In this document: one piece after another, positions 42,700-51,124 of the stretch
Layout of the letters: every line of letters starts with the position of its first letter
Position numbering within the stretch: position 1 is the stretch's first letter
DNA from: Pseudomonas sp. GM74
Lineage (GTDB): Bacteria; Pseudomonadota; Gammaproteobacteria; Pseudomonadales; Pseudomonadaceae
Direction of reading: 5' to 3'
Length of the DNA: 54,166 nucleotides
Assembly: GCF_000282455.1 (NCBI RefSeq)
Contig: NZ_AKJG01000120.1
Location: forward strand, 1-54,166
Notes under the pieces: generated by a model
Database searches by the model: none
What the model saw: only the letters and a program-made list of their open reading frames with translations
What the model was told of the DNA's origin: nothing
Position numbers and translations under genes: made by a program

Positions 42700-44047
42700 A
42701 CGCACCAGTTTCGCCAAACGCCTGGGCAGTTATGCCGAGGCGACTGAATTGGCCGGTGCGCCGATCCTTGAGGGCCGCCTGCTGCGCATGGTCGGCCTGA
42801 CGCTCGAAGCCGAAGGCCTGCGCGCGGCCATGGGCAGCCGCTGCATGGTCATCAACGACGACAGCTATCACCCGGTGCAGGTTGAAGCCGAAGTGATGGG
42901 CTTCTCCGGCAGTAAAGTCTTTCTGATGCCAGTCGGCAGTGTCGCCGGCATCGCACCCGGTGCCCGAGTGGTGCCCTTGGCCGATACCGGTCGCCTGCCC
43001 ATGGGCATGAGCATGCTCGGACGGGTGCTCGATGGCGCCGGCCGCGCACTGGACGGCAAGGGCGGGATGAAGGCCGAAGACTGGGTGCCGATGGACGGCC
43101 CGACCATCAACCCGCTCAAGCGAGAACCGATCAGCGAACCGCTGGACGTGGGCATCCGTTGCATCAACGGCATGTTGACGGTCGGCCGCGGTCAGCGGCT
43201 CGGTCTGTTCGCCGGTACCGGTGTCGGTAAATCGGTGCTGCTGGGCATGATGACCCGCTTTACCGAGGCCGACATCATCGTCGTCGGGCTGATCGGTGAG
43301 CGGGGTCGTGAGGTCAAGGAATTCATCGAGCACATCCTCGGTGAAGAAGGGCTCAAGCGTTCGGTGGTGGTGGCATCCCCGGCGGACGATGCACCGCTGA
43401 TGCGTCTGCGTGCGGCCATGTACTGCACGCGCATCGCCGAATATTTCCGCGACAAGGGCAAGAACGTCCTGTTGCTCATGGATTCGCTGACCCGTTTCGC
43501 CCAGGCCCAGCGGGAAATCGCCTTGGCCATCGGCGAGCCACCGGCGACCAAGGGCTATCCGCCGTCGGTATTCGCCAAGCTGCCGAAACTGGTGGAGCGA
43601 GCTGGCAACGCGGAGAAGGGCGGTGGTTCGATCACCGCGTTCTACACCGTGCTGTCCGAAGGCGATGACCAGCAGGACCCGATTGCCGACTCGGCGCGGG
43701 GCGTGCTCGACGGGCATATCGTGTTGTCCCGGCGCCTGGCCGAGGAAGGGCATTACCCGGCCATCGATATCGAGGCGTCCATCAGTCGGGTGATGCCGGC
43801 GGTGGTGTCGCCGGAGCACATGGCCCGTGCGCAGTATTTCAAGCAGTTGTGGTCGCGTTATCAGCAGAGCCGCGACCTGATCAGTGTCGGCGCCTATGTC
43901 GCTGGCGGAGATCGTGAGACCGATCTGGCGATTTCCCTGCAGCCGCAATTGGTCAAATACCTGCGCCAGGGCCTCAACGACAGCATCAGCCTGGGTGAAA
44001 GCGAGGCGTATCTGGCCTCGATCTTCGCGCCCGCGGCAGGCGGTTAA
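42689..44047 (+). CDS. fliI: Flagellum-specific export ATPase FliI
   Basis: Hexameric ATPase of the flagellar type III export apparatus, F1-beta-like. 452 residues from the ATG at 42689 (MRLERTSFAKRL); a start three codons upstream at 42680 is also possible. Walker A is GLFAGTGVGKS, Walker B NVLLLMDSLTRFAQ, plus the conserved GERGREVKEFI. The start lies inside the end of fliH, and no strong ribosome site is visible, so coupled translation is likely. Confidence 0.96.
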   Translation: MRLERTSFAKRLGSYAEATELAGAPILEGRLLRMVGLTLEAEGLRAAMGSRCMVINDDSYHPVQVEAEVMGFSGSKVFLMPVGSVAGIAPGARVVPLADTGRLPMGMSMLGRVLDGAGRALDGKGGMKAEDWVPMDGPTINPLKREPISEPLDVGIRCINGMLTVGRGQRLGLFAGTGVGKSVLLGMMTRFTEADIIVVGLIGERGREVKEFIEHILGEEGLKRSVVVASPADDAPLMRLRAAMYCTRIAEYFRDKGKNVLLLMDSLTRFAQAQREIALAIGEPPATKGYPPSVFAKLPKLVERAGNAEKGGGSITAFYTVLSEGDDQQDPIADSARGVLDGHIVLSRRLAEEGHYPAIDIEASISRVMPAVVSPEHMARAQYFKQLWSRYQQSRDLISVGAYVAGGDRETDLAISLQPQLVKYLRQGLNDSISLGESEAYLASIFAPAAGG

Positions 44048-44053
44048 GCGGTC

Positions 44054-44503
44054 ATGGCCCTGAGTCGGGCAGGAAGGCTGGCGCCAGTGGTGGAAATGGC
44101 CGAAAAGGCCGAAAAAACCGCGGTCCAGCGCCTGGGGCACTTTCAAGGGCAGGTTCGTCTGGCACAAAGCAAGCTCGCCGACCTCGAAGCCTTCCGTCTC
44201 GACTATCAGGAACAATGGATCGTGCGCGGCAGCGCCGGCGTCTCCGGCCAATGGTTGCTGGGTTATCAGGGCTTTCTCGCGCAACTGGGCACGGCCATCG
44301 ACCAGCAGCGGCAAAGCCTGGCCTGGCATCAGAACAACCTGAACAAGGCCCGGGAAACCTGGCAGCAGGCGTTTGCCCGGGTCGAAGGCCTGCGCAAGCT
44401 GGTTCAGCGCTATGCCGACGAGGCGCGGGCGCTTGAAGACCGCCGCGAACAGAAACTGCTGGATGAATTGTCCCAGCGCTTGCCACGCGAGAACCCCTAT
44501 TGA
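44054..44503 (+). CDS. fliJ: Flagellar export chaperone/stalk protein FliJ
   Basis: 149 residues, an extended two-helix coiled coil (PVVEMAEKAEKTAVQRLG and EGLRKLVQRYADEARALED), matching the F1-gamma-like stalk that plugs the FliI hexamer and escorts chaperones. It starts six bases after fliI. It ends the fliE-J operon, with an 89-base gap before hsbA. Confidence 0.92.
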   Translation: MALSRAGRLAPVVEMAEKAEKTAVQRLGHFQGQVRLAQSKLADLEAFRLDYQEQWIVRGSAGVSGQWLLGYQGFLAQLGTAIDQQRQSLAWHQNNLNKARETWQQAFARVEGLRKLVQRYADEARALEDRREQKLLDELSQRLPRENPY

Positions 44504-44592
44504 GCGTGCTTTCAAAAAACAGGCTGGCTTGCCCTCATTCCCTCCTGATGCTAAACCTTCTAAACGTTTTCCAAAGACAAGGAAGCCATTAA

Positions 44593-44892
44593 ATGTCAGT
44601 CGTTACAGAAGTGTCCCAGGACGGGCAAAAGCTGACGATCTCGGTCAAGGGTCGTTTCGATTTCGCCAAGCATCAGGAATTTCGTCAGTCCTACGAAGAT
44701 AAACAGCTATCGGCGGTCGTGGTCGACCTGAAAGACGCCACTTACCTCGACAGTTCGGCCTTGGGCATGCTGCTTTTGCTGCGCGATCATGCCGGTGGCG
44801 ACGACTCCGATGTGCGTGTCGTCAACAGCAGTACCGATGTGCGCAAAATCCTCGCCATCTCCAATTTCGACAAACTGTTCGACATCAGTTGA
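44593..44892 (+). CDS. hsbA: STAS-domain anti-anti-sigma factor HsbA
   Basis: 99 residues forming a single STAS domain. The phosphorylatable site is Ser54/Ser55 in YLDSSALGMLL. In P. aeruginosa HsbA is the substrate of HsbR and alternately binds the anti-sigma factor FlgM or a diguanylate cyclase, switching between motility and sessility. AAGGAAG precedes the ATG. hsbR starts five bases after its stop by the chosen ATG, or overlaps if the TTG at 44889 is used. The 44504-44592 gap showed no recognisable promoter. Confidence 0.88.
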   Translation: MSVVTEVSQDGQKLTISVKGRFDFAKHQEFRQSYEDKQLSAVVVDLKDATYLDSSALGMLLLLRDHAGGDDSDVRVVNSSTDVRKILAISNFDKLFDIS

Positions 44893-44897
44893 TCGCC

Positions 44898-46604
44898 ATG
44901 CAGCCACTGGAGCCGCTGACGATCCTGATTGCCGAGGACAGCGCCGCCGATCGCCTGCTGTTGTCGAGCATCCTGCGTCGCCAGGGGCACCAGGTGCTGA
45001 CGGCGGCCAACGGTGCCGAAGCGGTCGAGGTGTTTCGTCTGCAACAACCGCACCTGGTGTTGATGGATGCGATGATGCCGGTCATGGACGGCTTCGAGGC
45101 GGCCCGGCAAATCAAGGCCATGGCCGGGGAAACCCTGGTGCCGATCATCTTCCTTACTTCGTTGTCCGAAAGCGAAGCCCTGGCCCGTTGCCTGGAAGTC
45201 GGCGGTGACGACTTTCTGGCAAAGCCCTACAACCAGGTGATTCTCGCTGCCAAGATCAAGGCGATGGATCGCTTGCGGCGCTTGCAGGACACCGTGCTGC
45301 AACAGCGTGACCAGATCGCCCGGCACCACGACTACCTGCTCAACGAACAGCGCGTGGCCAAGGCCGTTTTCGACAAGGTGGCGCACTCCGGCTGCCTGAA
45401 TGCCGCGCCGAATATCCGTTATCTGCAATCGCCCTATGCGCTGTTCAACGGCGACCTGTTGCTGGCCGCGTTCACCCCGGCCGGAGACATGCACGTGCTG
45501 CTGGGCGACTTCACCGGCCACGGTCTGCCGGCGGCGGTGGGCGCCATGCCCTTGGCCGAGGTTTTCTACGGCATGACCGCCAAGGGCTATGGCCTGGCGG
45601 AAACCCTGCGCGAGATGAATGCCAAACTCAAGCGCATCCTGCCGGTGGACATGTTCTGCTGTGCCACGTTGTTGTGCCTGAGTTTTCAGCGTCGTTTGGT
45701 GGAGGTCTGGAACGGCGGCATGCCCGACGGTTACCTGCATCGCGTTGCCAGTGGCGAGCGCACGCCTCTGCCGGCGCGGCACCTGCCTTTGGGGGTGCTG
45801 AGCCCGGATTCCTTCGATGAGCGTACCGACGTGTATCCCATGGCCCTCGGGGATCGGGTGTTTCTCCTGTCTGATGGGGTGATCGATACCTGCGACGCCA
45901 ATGATCAGTTGTTTGGCGTGCAGCGATTGCAGCAGGTATTTGCCGCCAATCGACACCCGGATGCGCTGTTCGAAGAGATTGAGCAGGCGTTGCGTCATTT
46001 CGGCGGAGAAACCCGTGACGATGTCAGCATGGTCGAAATCAGCCTGCTGGAGTCGACGCAGATCAGCCCGCCGGCGTTGATCTACTCCGACAGCGGCCAG
46101 TCCTGCCCGCTGGACTGGTCGGTGAGCTTCGAGTTTCGCGCAGCCACGCTCAAGCGTTTCAACCCGTTGCCCTACCTGCTGCAATTGCTGCTTGAAGTCC
46201 ATGGCCTTCGGGCTCAGAGCGGTGCGCTCTACAGTGTGCTGGCGGAACTCTATTCCAATGCGCTGGAGCATGGCGTGCTGGGGCTGGACTCGAGTCTCAA
46301 GCGCGATGCCTCGGGGTTTGCGCGGTATTATCAGGAGCGCAATACCCGCCTGGATGAGCTGCGCGAAGGCTATGTACGGTTACATTTTCAGGTGACGCCA
46401 ACGGATGATGGGGGTTGCCTGACCATTCACATCGAAGACAGCGGCAAGGGTTTCGATGTCGAGCGGGTGATGGCAAGGCCTGTGGAAGACATCCGCCTGT
46501 CGGGACGTGGGGTCAGTCTGATCCGCCAGTTGGGGCGTAATGCCCGCTGGACCGACGATGGTCGAAGTGCACGCGTGGAGTTTATCTGGGAGGCTCTGGC
46601 ATAA
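44898..46604 (+). CDS. hsbR: HsbR: receiver - PP2C phosphatase - anti-sigma kinase fusion
   Basis: 568 residues. Receiver domain (1-125) with phospho-Asp57 in LVLMDAMMPVMDG; a short coiled linker; PP2C/SpoIIE phosphatase (about 160-385) with NGDLLLAAF, LGDFTGHGLPAA and the acidic RDDVSMVEI; C-terminal HATPase kinase (about 425-565) with YSNALEHGVLGL and EDSGKGFD. In P. aeruginosa HptB phosphorylates HsbR, flipping it from HsbA kinase to HsbA phosphatase. The ATG at 44898 was chosen; a TTG at 44889 is possible. Confidence 0.9.
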   Translation: MQPLEPLTILIAEDSAADRLLLSSILRRQGHQVLTAANGAEAVEVFRLQQPHLVLMDAMMPVMDGFEAARQIKAMAGETLVPIIFLTSLSESEALARCLEVGGDDFLAKPYNQVILAAKIKAMDRLRRLQDTVLQQRDQIARHHDYLLNEQRVAKAVFDKVAHSGCLNAAPNIRYLQSPYALFNGDLLLAAFTPAGDMHVLLGDFTGHGLPAAVGAMPLAEVFYGMTAKGYGLAETLREMNAKLKRILPVDMFCCATLLCLSFQRRLVEVWNGGMPDGYLHRVASGERTPLPARHLPLGVLSPDSFDERTDVYPMALGDRVFLLSDGVIDTCDANDQLFGVQRLQQVFAANRHPDALFEEIEQALRHFGGETRDDVSMVEISLLESTQISPPALIYSDSGQSCPLDWSVSFEFRAATLKRFNPLPYLLQLLLEVHGLRAQSGALYSVLAELYSNALEHGVLGLDSSLKRDASGFARYYQERNTRLDELREGYVRLHFQVTPTDDGGCLTIHIEDSGKGFDVERVMARPVEDIRLSGRGVSLIRQLGRNARWTDDGRSARVEFIWEALA

Positions 46605-46634
46605 TCCGCGCATTCTTGATCAAGGAGTGAGCAA

Positions 46635-46985
46635 GTGGACGACACACATGTGGATCGCGACGTGCTGAGTGCATTGCGCGAAGTGATGGAAGAGGGCTAT
46701 CCGGATCTGCTGGATATCTTTCTTGCGGACTCCGAAGAGCGCCTGAAAGTCTTGAGAATAGCTGACAGTGCCGCACTGCTCGTTGAAACCGCCCATAGCT
46801 TCAAGGGCAGCAGCAGCAATATGGGCGCCCTCAGGTTGACCGGGCTCTGCCACCAGCTTGAGCAGCAGGCCGCCAATTTGCCATGCGCGGCCGTTCTGGA
46901 ACTGGTCGGCGAAATCGACCGTGAATTCGCCGTTATCCGCCCTCTGTACGAAGCTGAGCGACAGCGTTGCCCGGCGAAAATCTGA
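46635..46985 (+). CDS. hptB: Histidine phosphotransfer protein HptB
   Basis: 116 residues, single Hpt helical bundle with the phosphorylated His54 in ETAHSFKGSSSNMGA. It relays phosphate from hybrid kinases to HsbR. GTG start with AAGGAGTGAG upstream. The gene order hsbA-hsbR-hptB is kept as a three-gene unit, here inserted between fliJ and fliK. Confidence 0.9.
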   Translation: MDDTHVDRDVLSALREVMEEGYPDLLDIFLADSEERLKVLRIADSAALLVETAHSFKGSSSNMGALRLTGLCHQLEQQAANLPCAAVLELVGEIDREFAVIRPLYEAERQRCPAKI

Positions 46986-47019
46986 GCAAGCGCTGCTTTT
47001 GGTCTCTATCGAGTGAAAC

Positions 47020-47035
47020 TGGCTCGACCTTTGCA
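47020..47035 (+). promoter_or_regulatory. RpoN promoter for fliK
   Basis: TGGCTCG-ACCT-TTGCA: -24/-12 element with one mismatch in the -24 half and a perfect -12 half, 50 bases before fliK. Confidence 0.75.
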
Positions 47036-47085
47036 GTTATCTAACCCAACTGTACTTACGAGCCCTGTGCAGCGGAGACCGTTTC

Positions 47086-48450
47086 ATGCCCGTTACCCCT
47101 AATATTCTGCTTCAGGCCTCCAGGCAGGCCAAGACTCAGGCCGGCTCCGCCAATCCTCCGGCAGTGGCCGCAGAGCCCGGGGAGAAGGCCACAAGCTTCG
47201 CCCATGTCTACGCCAATCAGGCCCCAAACAAGCCCAATGCGTCGGCGGATGCTGCGCTCAAGTCTGAGCGTGACAAAACCTCCGGTGTCGGCGCAAAGAC
47301 GGACGCTGGCGACGACAAGTCTGCCGCCGGGGAGCCGGTCGTTGCCGATGGCGGCAAATCCTTGCCTGCCGACCAATCGGTGCAGGCTGACGACAAGACT
47401 GCCGGCGACGATGCGGCAGAGGTCGACCCGGCTCAGGTCGTCGATGCCGCGCTGGTCGATCCGGCGCTTGATCCTGCATTGCAGCAAGCCATGCAGCCAG
47501 TGGTGCCAGCGCCAGCAACGCCAGCGCCAGCCGTAGCCGATGCGGTGCTGCCAATGGTTGAAGCGCCGGTTGCTGCGGCGATCGCGGCTACAAACGTTCC
47601 GGCGCCGACCAGCACCGACGGCGACTTCGATCCCGAGGCCGATCCACTCGACGCCCTGCCGGCGTTACGCCTGGCGATGGAGCAGGGCGGTCACGTATCG
47701 GCGTCCAGCCAGGCGCAGCCCAAGGCTGCACCGACACAGGCGCAGGCCCAGGCTGACGGAGAGCTGACGTCGGCGCAAAACTTTGCCACGGGCATGGCAA
47801 CCATGCTGGATGTTCAGGGCGACAAGAGCGGCACCGGCCAAGGCGACGACAAGGCTTTCAGCGGCTTGATCGATGACGGCCTGAAGGACCTCAAGTCCGC
47901 CAGCAACGACACCCGTGTCGATGATTTCGCCAACCGTCTGGCTGCGCTGACCCAGGCGGCCACACCGAAGACAGCCAATGCCTTGCCGGTGAACCAACCG
48001 ATTGCCATGCATCAGAGCGGCTGGACCGAAGAGGTGGTGAACCGGGTCATGTACCTGTCCAGCGCCAATCTCAAGGCGGCGGACATCCAGTTGCAGCCCG
48101 CTGAACTCGGGCGTCTGGATATTCGGGTGAACATGGTTCCCGATCAACAGACCCAGGTCACGTTCATGAGTGCGCATCCGGGGGTCCGTGAGGCGCTGGA
48201 TGGGCAGGTCCATCGCTTGCGCGACATGTTCGCGCAGCAGGGCATGGGGCAGGTCGATGTCAATGTTTCGGACCAGTCCCGTGGTTCGCAGCAAGGGCAG
48301 GAACAAGCCGGGCAAAGCCACAGCGGTCGGGCCGGTACCAGCGGCGGTCGCCTTGATTCAATGGATGACGACATCATCCCGGGCATCGCTGAAGTGGCGG
48401 CCAATACCATCAGCGTGATCGGCTCCAGCGCGGTCGATTACTACGCCTGA
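47086..48450 (+). CDS. fliK: Flagellar hook-length control protein FliK
   Basis: Secreted molecular ruler that also switches FlhB substrate specificity. 454 residues. The N-terminal two thirds are low complexity and Ala/Asp/Pro-rich (the ruler part). The C-terminal domain (about 310-420) is the conserved Flg_hook region with LKAADIQLQPAELGRLDIRV and HPGVREALDGQVHRLRDMF. Its own RpoN-type promoter and a downstream REPIN set it apart from fliL. Confidence 0.93.
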   Translation: MPVTPNILLQASRQAKTQAGSANPPAVAAEPGEKATSFAHVYANQAPNKPNASADAALKSERDKTSGVGAKTDAGDDKSAAGEPVVADGGKSLPADQSVQADDKTAGDDAAEVDPAQVVDAALVDPALDPALQQAMQPVVPAPATPAPAVADAVLPMVEAPVAAAIAATNVPAPTSTDGDFDPEADPLDALPALRLAMEQGGHVSASSQAQPKAAPTQAQAQADGELTSAQNFATGMATMLDVQGDKSGTGQGDDKAFSGLIDDGLKDLKSASNDTRVDDFANRLAALTQAATPKTANALPVNQPIAMHQSGWTEEVVNRVMYLSSANLKAADIQLQPAELGRLDIRVNMVPDQQTQVTFMSAHPGVREALDGQVHRLRDMFAQQGMGQVDVNVSDQSRGSQQGQEQAGQSHSGRAGTSGGRLDSMDDDIIPGIAEVAANTISVIGSSAVDYYA

Positions 48451-48470
48451 CCCCGGCAGACATATACCCC

Positions 48471-48560
48471 TGTGGGAGCGGGCTTGCTCGCGAAGGCGTC
48501 GGCACAGTCAGCATCAATGTTGAATGTTCCGGCCTCTTCGCGGGCAAGCCCGCTCCCACA
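48471..48560. repeat. REPIN between fliK and fliL
   Basis: Two 24-base arms in inverted orientation (48471-48494 and 48537-48560), one mismatch, core GGGAGCGGGCTTGC, 42 bases apart. Same REP class as 38575-38645 but with a different core (CGGGCTTGCTCG against CTGGCTTGCCAG). Confidence 0.92.
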
Positions 48561-48619
48561 TTGGTTTGTGGTGTTTGGTCAATTGCGCCCGGCCTCGGCC
48601 ATTCTGCTTCCGACACTTC

Positions 48620-48635
48620 TGGCATAACACTTGCT
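48620..48635 (+). promoter_or_regulatory. RpoN promoter for the fliL operon
   Basis: TGGCATA-ACAC-TTGCT: two mismatches in the -24 half, perfect -12, exact spacing, 50 bases before fliL. The fliL operon is FleQ/RpoN-dependent in P. aeruginosa. Confidence 0.8.
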
Positions 48636-48685
48636 CTTGCCTTGCCGTGCGACTGTGAAAACCCGAATAGTGACGGATTATTGGC

Positions 48686-49189
48686 ATGGCGAAGAGCGAC
48701 GCAGCAGTAAAAGACCCCGCAACCAAAGGCAAACTCAAGCTGATTATCGCGATCGTGGTGGCCCTGCTGCTGGCGATCGGTTTGTCCGTGGGGGCGACCT
48801 GGTACTTCATGCACAGCGCCCAGAGCAAGCCTGCCGCCGCCGTGGCTGAAACCGCTCCGATCGGCAAGCAGCCAGCGATTTTCGAACCGATGGCGCCGGC
48901 TTTCGTGGCCAACTTCAACCAGAACGGTCGCCAGCGCTACATGCAAGTGAGCATCACCATGCTCGCGCGCAATCAGACGGATCTGGAGGCGCTCAAGGTC
49001 CACATGCCGGTGATCCGCAATAACCTGGTCATGCTGTTCTCCGGGCAGGACTTCGCGACCCTCGCCTCGCCGGTCGGCCAGGAAATGCTGCGGCAGAAAG
49101 CCACCGCCAGCGTCCAGGAAGTGGCGCAGAAAGAGCTCGGCAAAGTGGTGATCGAACAGTTGCTTTTCACTAATTTCGTACTGCAGTAG
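48686..49189 (+). CDS. fliL: Flagellar basal body-associated protein FliL
   Basis: Single-pass inner-membrane protein that supports stator function. 167 residues: short cytosolic N-terminus, membrane helix at about 15-37 (LIIAIVVALLLAIGLSVGATWYF), periplasmic domain ending VVIEQLLFTNFVLQ, the characteristic FliL C-terminus. It heads the fliLMNOPQR-flhB run; fliM follows after nine bases. Confidence 0.95.
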   Translation: MAKSDAAVKDPATKGKLKLIIAIVVALLLAIGLSVGATWYFMHSAQSKPAAAVAETAPIGKQPAIFEPMAPAFVANFNQNGRQRYMQVSITMLARNQTDLEALKVHMPVIRNNLVMLFSGQDFATLASPVGQEMLRQKATASVQEVAQKELGKVVIEQLLFTNFVLQ

Positions 49190-49198
49190 GAACTCGAC

Positions 49199-50167
49199 AT
49201 GGCCGTGCAGGACCTGCTGTCCCAGGATGAGATCGACGCGCTGTTGCATGGCGTCGACGATGGTCTGGTACAGACCGAGAACGCCGCCGAACCCGGTGCC
49301 GTCAAAAGCTATGACCTGACCAGCCAGGATCGCATCGTCCGTGGACGCATGCCGACCCTGGAAATGATCAACGAGCGTTTCGCCCGCTACACGCGCATCA
49401 GCATGTTCAATATGCTGCGTCGCTCGGCGGACGTGGCGGTCGGCGGCGTGCAGGTGATGAAGTTCGGCGAATACGTGCACTCGCTGTACGTGCCGACCAG
49501 TCTCAACCTGGTCAAGATCAAACCCCTGCGCGGTACCGCGCTGTTCATCCTCGACGCCAAACTGGTGTTCAAGCTGGTGGACAACTTCTTCGGCGGTGAC
49601 GGCCGGCACGCCAAGATCGAAGGGCGTGAATTCACCCCGACCGAACTGCGTGTGGTGCGCATGGTGCTGGAGCAGGCGTTCGTCGACTTGAAGGAAGCCT
49701 GGCAGGCGATCATGGAAGTCAACTTCGAGTACATCAACTCGGAAGTGAACCCGGCCATGGCCAACATCGTCGGCCCGAGCGAGGCCATTGTGGTGTCGAC
49801 CTTCCATATCGAACTCGATGGTGGTGGCGGCGACCTGCACGTGACCATGCCGTACTCGATGATCGAGCCGGTGCGCGAAATGCTCGACGCCGGCTTCCAG
49901 TCGGACCTCGACGACCAGGACGAGCGCTGGGTCAACGCCCTGCGCCAGGACGTGCTGGACGTCGACGTGCCGATCGGTGCGACGGTGGCTCGTCGTCAGT
50001 TGCGCCTGCGCGACATCCTGCACATGCAGCCGGGGGATGTGATTCCGGTCGACATGCCGGAAGAAATGATCATGCGCGCCAATGGCGTGCCGGCCTTCAA
50101 GGTCAAGATGGGCTCGCACAAGGGCAACCTGGCGTTGCAAGTGATCGAGCCGATCGAGCGCCGTTGA
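49199..50167 (+). CDS. fliM: Flagellar motor switch protein FliM
   Basis: C-ring protein and CheY-P receptor. 322 residues. The N-terminal LLSQDEIDALLHGV is the CheY-binding segment; the CheC-like middle domain and C-terminal SpoA domain (RQLRLRDILHMQPGDVIPVD) follow. Ribosome site AGGAA. fliN follows after 66 bases. Confidence 0.97.
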   Translation: MAVQDLLSQDEIDALLHGVDDGLVQTENAAEPGAVKSYDLTSQDRIVRGRMPTLEMINERFARYTRISMFNMLRRSADVAVGGVQVMKFGEYVHSLYVPTSLNLVKIKPLRGTALFILDAKLVFKLVDNFFGGDGRHAKIEGREFTPTELRVVRMVLEQAFVDLKEAWQAIMEVNFEYINSEVNPAMANIVGPSEAIVVSTFHIELDGGGGDLHVTMPYSMIEPVREMLDAGFQSDLDDQDERWVNALRQDVLDVDVPIGATVARRQLRLRDILHMQPGDVIPVDMPEEMIMRANGVPAFKVKMGSHKGNLALQVIEPIERR

Positions 50168-50233
50168 CCGGCGCTCGTACCCATTCGCGATTAACCGAAT
50201 TCTGAATTTTTGCTCGCCGAGGACACTGACAAT

Positions 50234-50680
50234 ATGAACACGCAGGACGATCAGGCACTGGCCGATGAATGGGCTGCGGCCCTGGAAGAAACCGGCGATG
50301 CCGGGCAAGCTGACATCGACGCTTTGCTGGCGGCCGATTCCGGCAATTCCGCGTCCAGCCGCCTGCCAATGGAAGAGTTCGGCAGCGTGCCGAAAAACAA
50401 CGATCCGGTGAGTCTCGAAGGTCCGAACCTGGACGTGATCCTCGATATCCCGGTGTCGATTTCCATGGAAGTGGGCAGCACCGACATCAACATCCGCAAC
50501 CTGCTGCAACTGAACCAGGGTTCGGTGATCGAGCTTGATCGCCTGGCCGGCGAGCCGCTGGACGTGCTGGTCAATGGCACGCTCATCGCCCACGGCGAAG
50601 TGGTGGTGGTCAACGAAAAGTTCGGCATCCGCCTGACGGACGTGATCAGCCCAAGCGAACGCATCAAGAAGCTGCGCTGA
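50234..50680 (+). CDS. fliN: Flagellar motor switch protein FliN
   Basis: C-ring base protein. 148 residues from the ATG at 50234 (GAGGAC nine bases upstream); a TTG at 50210 would add eight residues. Acidic N-terminal extension, then SpoA domain with LDIPVSISMEVGSTDINIRNLL and VVVVNEKFGIRLTDVISPSERI. fliO starts immediately after the stop. Confidence 0.95.
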   Translation: MNTQDDQALADEWAAALEETGDAGQADIDALLAADSGNSASSRLPMEEFGSVPKNNDPVSLEGPNLDVILDIPVSISMEVGSTDINIRNLLQLNQGSVIELDRLAGEPLDVLVNGTLIAHGEVVVVNEKFGIRLTDVISPSERIKKLR

Positions 50681-51124
50681 GTGAAAAGGGTTCTCGGATT
50701 TGTGTTGGCGATGCCGTTCAGCGTACTGGCGGCCGAGCCTGTCGCAACGGCTTCAACGGCTGCTGCGCCGGCGGTGAGCAGCGGTGTGGCGGGCCAGTTG
50801 ACGCAGTTGGTGTTCGGCTTGCTACTGGTGCTGGGGCTGATCTTCTTCCTCGCCTGGTTGCTGCGTCGGGTCCAGCAGGCCGGTCCGGCCGGCAAGGGGC
50901 AGGTGATCGGGATTGTCGGCTCCCGCGCGCTGGGGCCACGCGATCGCCTGATGCTGGTGCAGGTCGGCAACGAGCAGATCCTGTTGGGCCTGAGCCCCGG
51001 CAACATCACTGCGCTGCACGTCCTCAAGGAGCCGGTGCAAGTGCCGGGTACCGAGAAGCCGACGCCGGAGTTTGCCCAGCGCCTGTTGGAGATGCTGGGT
51101 AAAGATCAGAAGGATAAGAAGTAA
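50681..51124 (+). CDS. fliO: Flagellar biosynthesis protein FliO
   Basis: Assembly chaperone of the FliP export pore. 147 residues, GTG start abutting the fliN stop. A possible signal-like hydrophobic start (about 4-17) and a clear membrane helix at about 44-64 (LVFGLLLVLGLIFFLAWLL) are followed by a cytosolic domain (GSRALGPRDRLMLVQVGNEQILLGLSPGNITALH in consecutive family segments). fliP overlaps it by one base. Confidence 0.92.
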   Translation: MKRVLGFVLAMPFSVLAAEPVATASTAAAPAVSSGVAGQLTQLVFGLLLVLGLIFFLAWLLRRVQQAGPAGKGQVIGIVGSRALGPRDRLMLVQVGNEQILLGLSPGNITALHVLKEPVQVPGTEKPTPEFAQRLLEMLGKDQKDKK

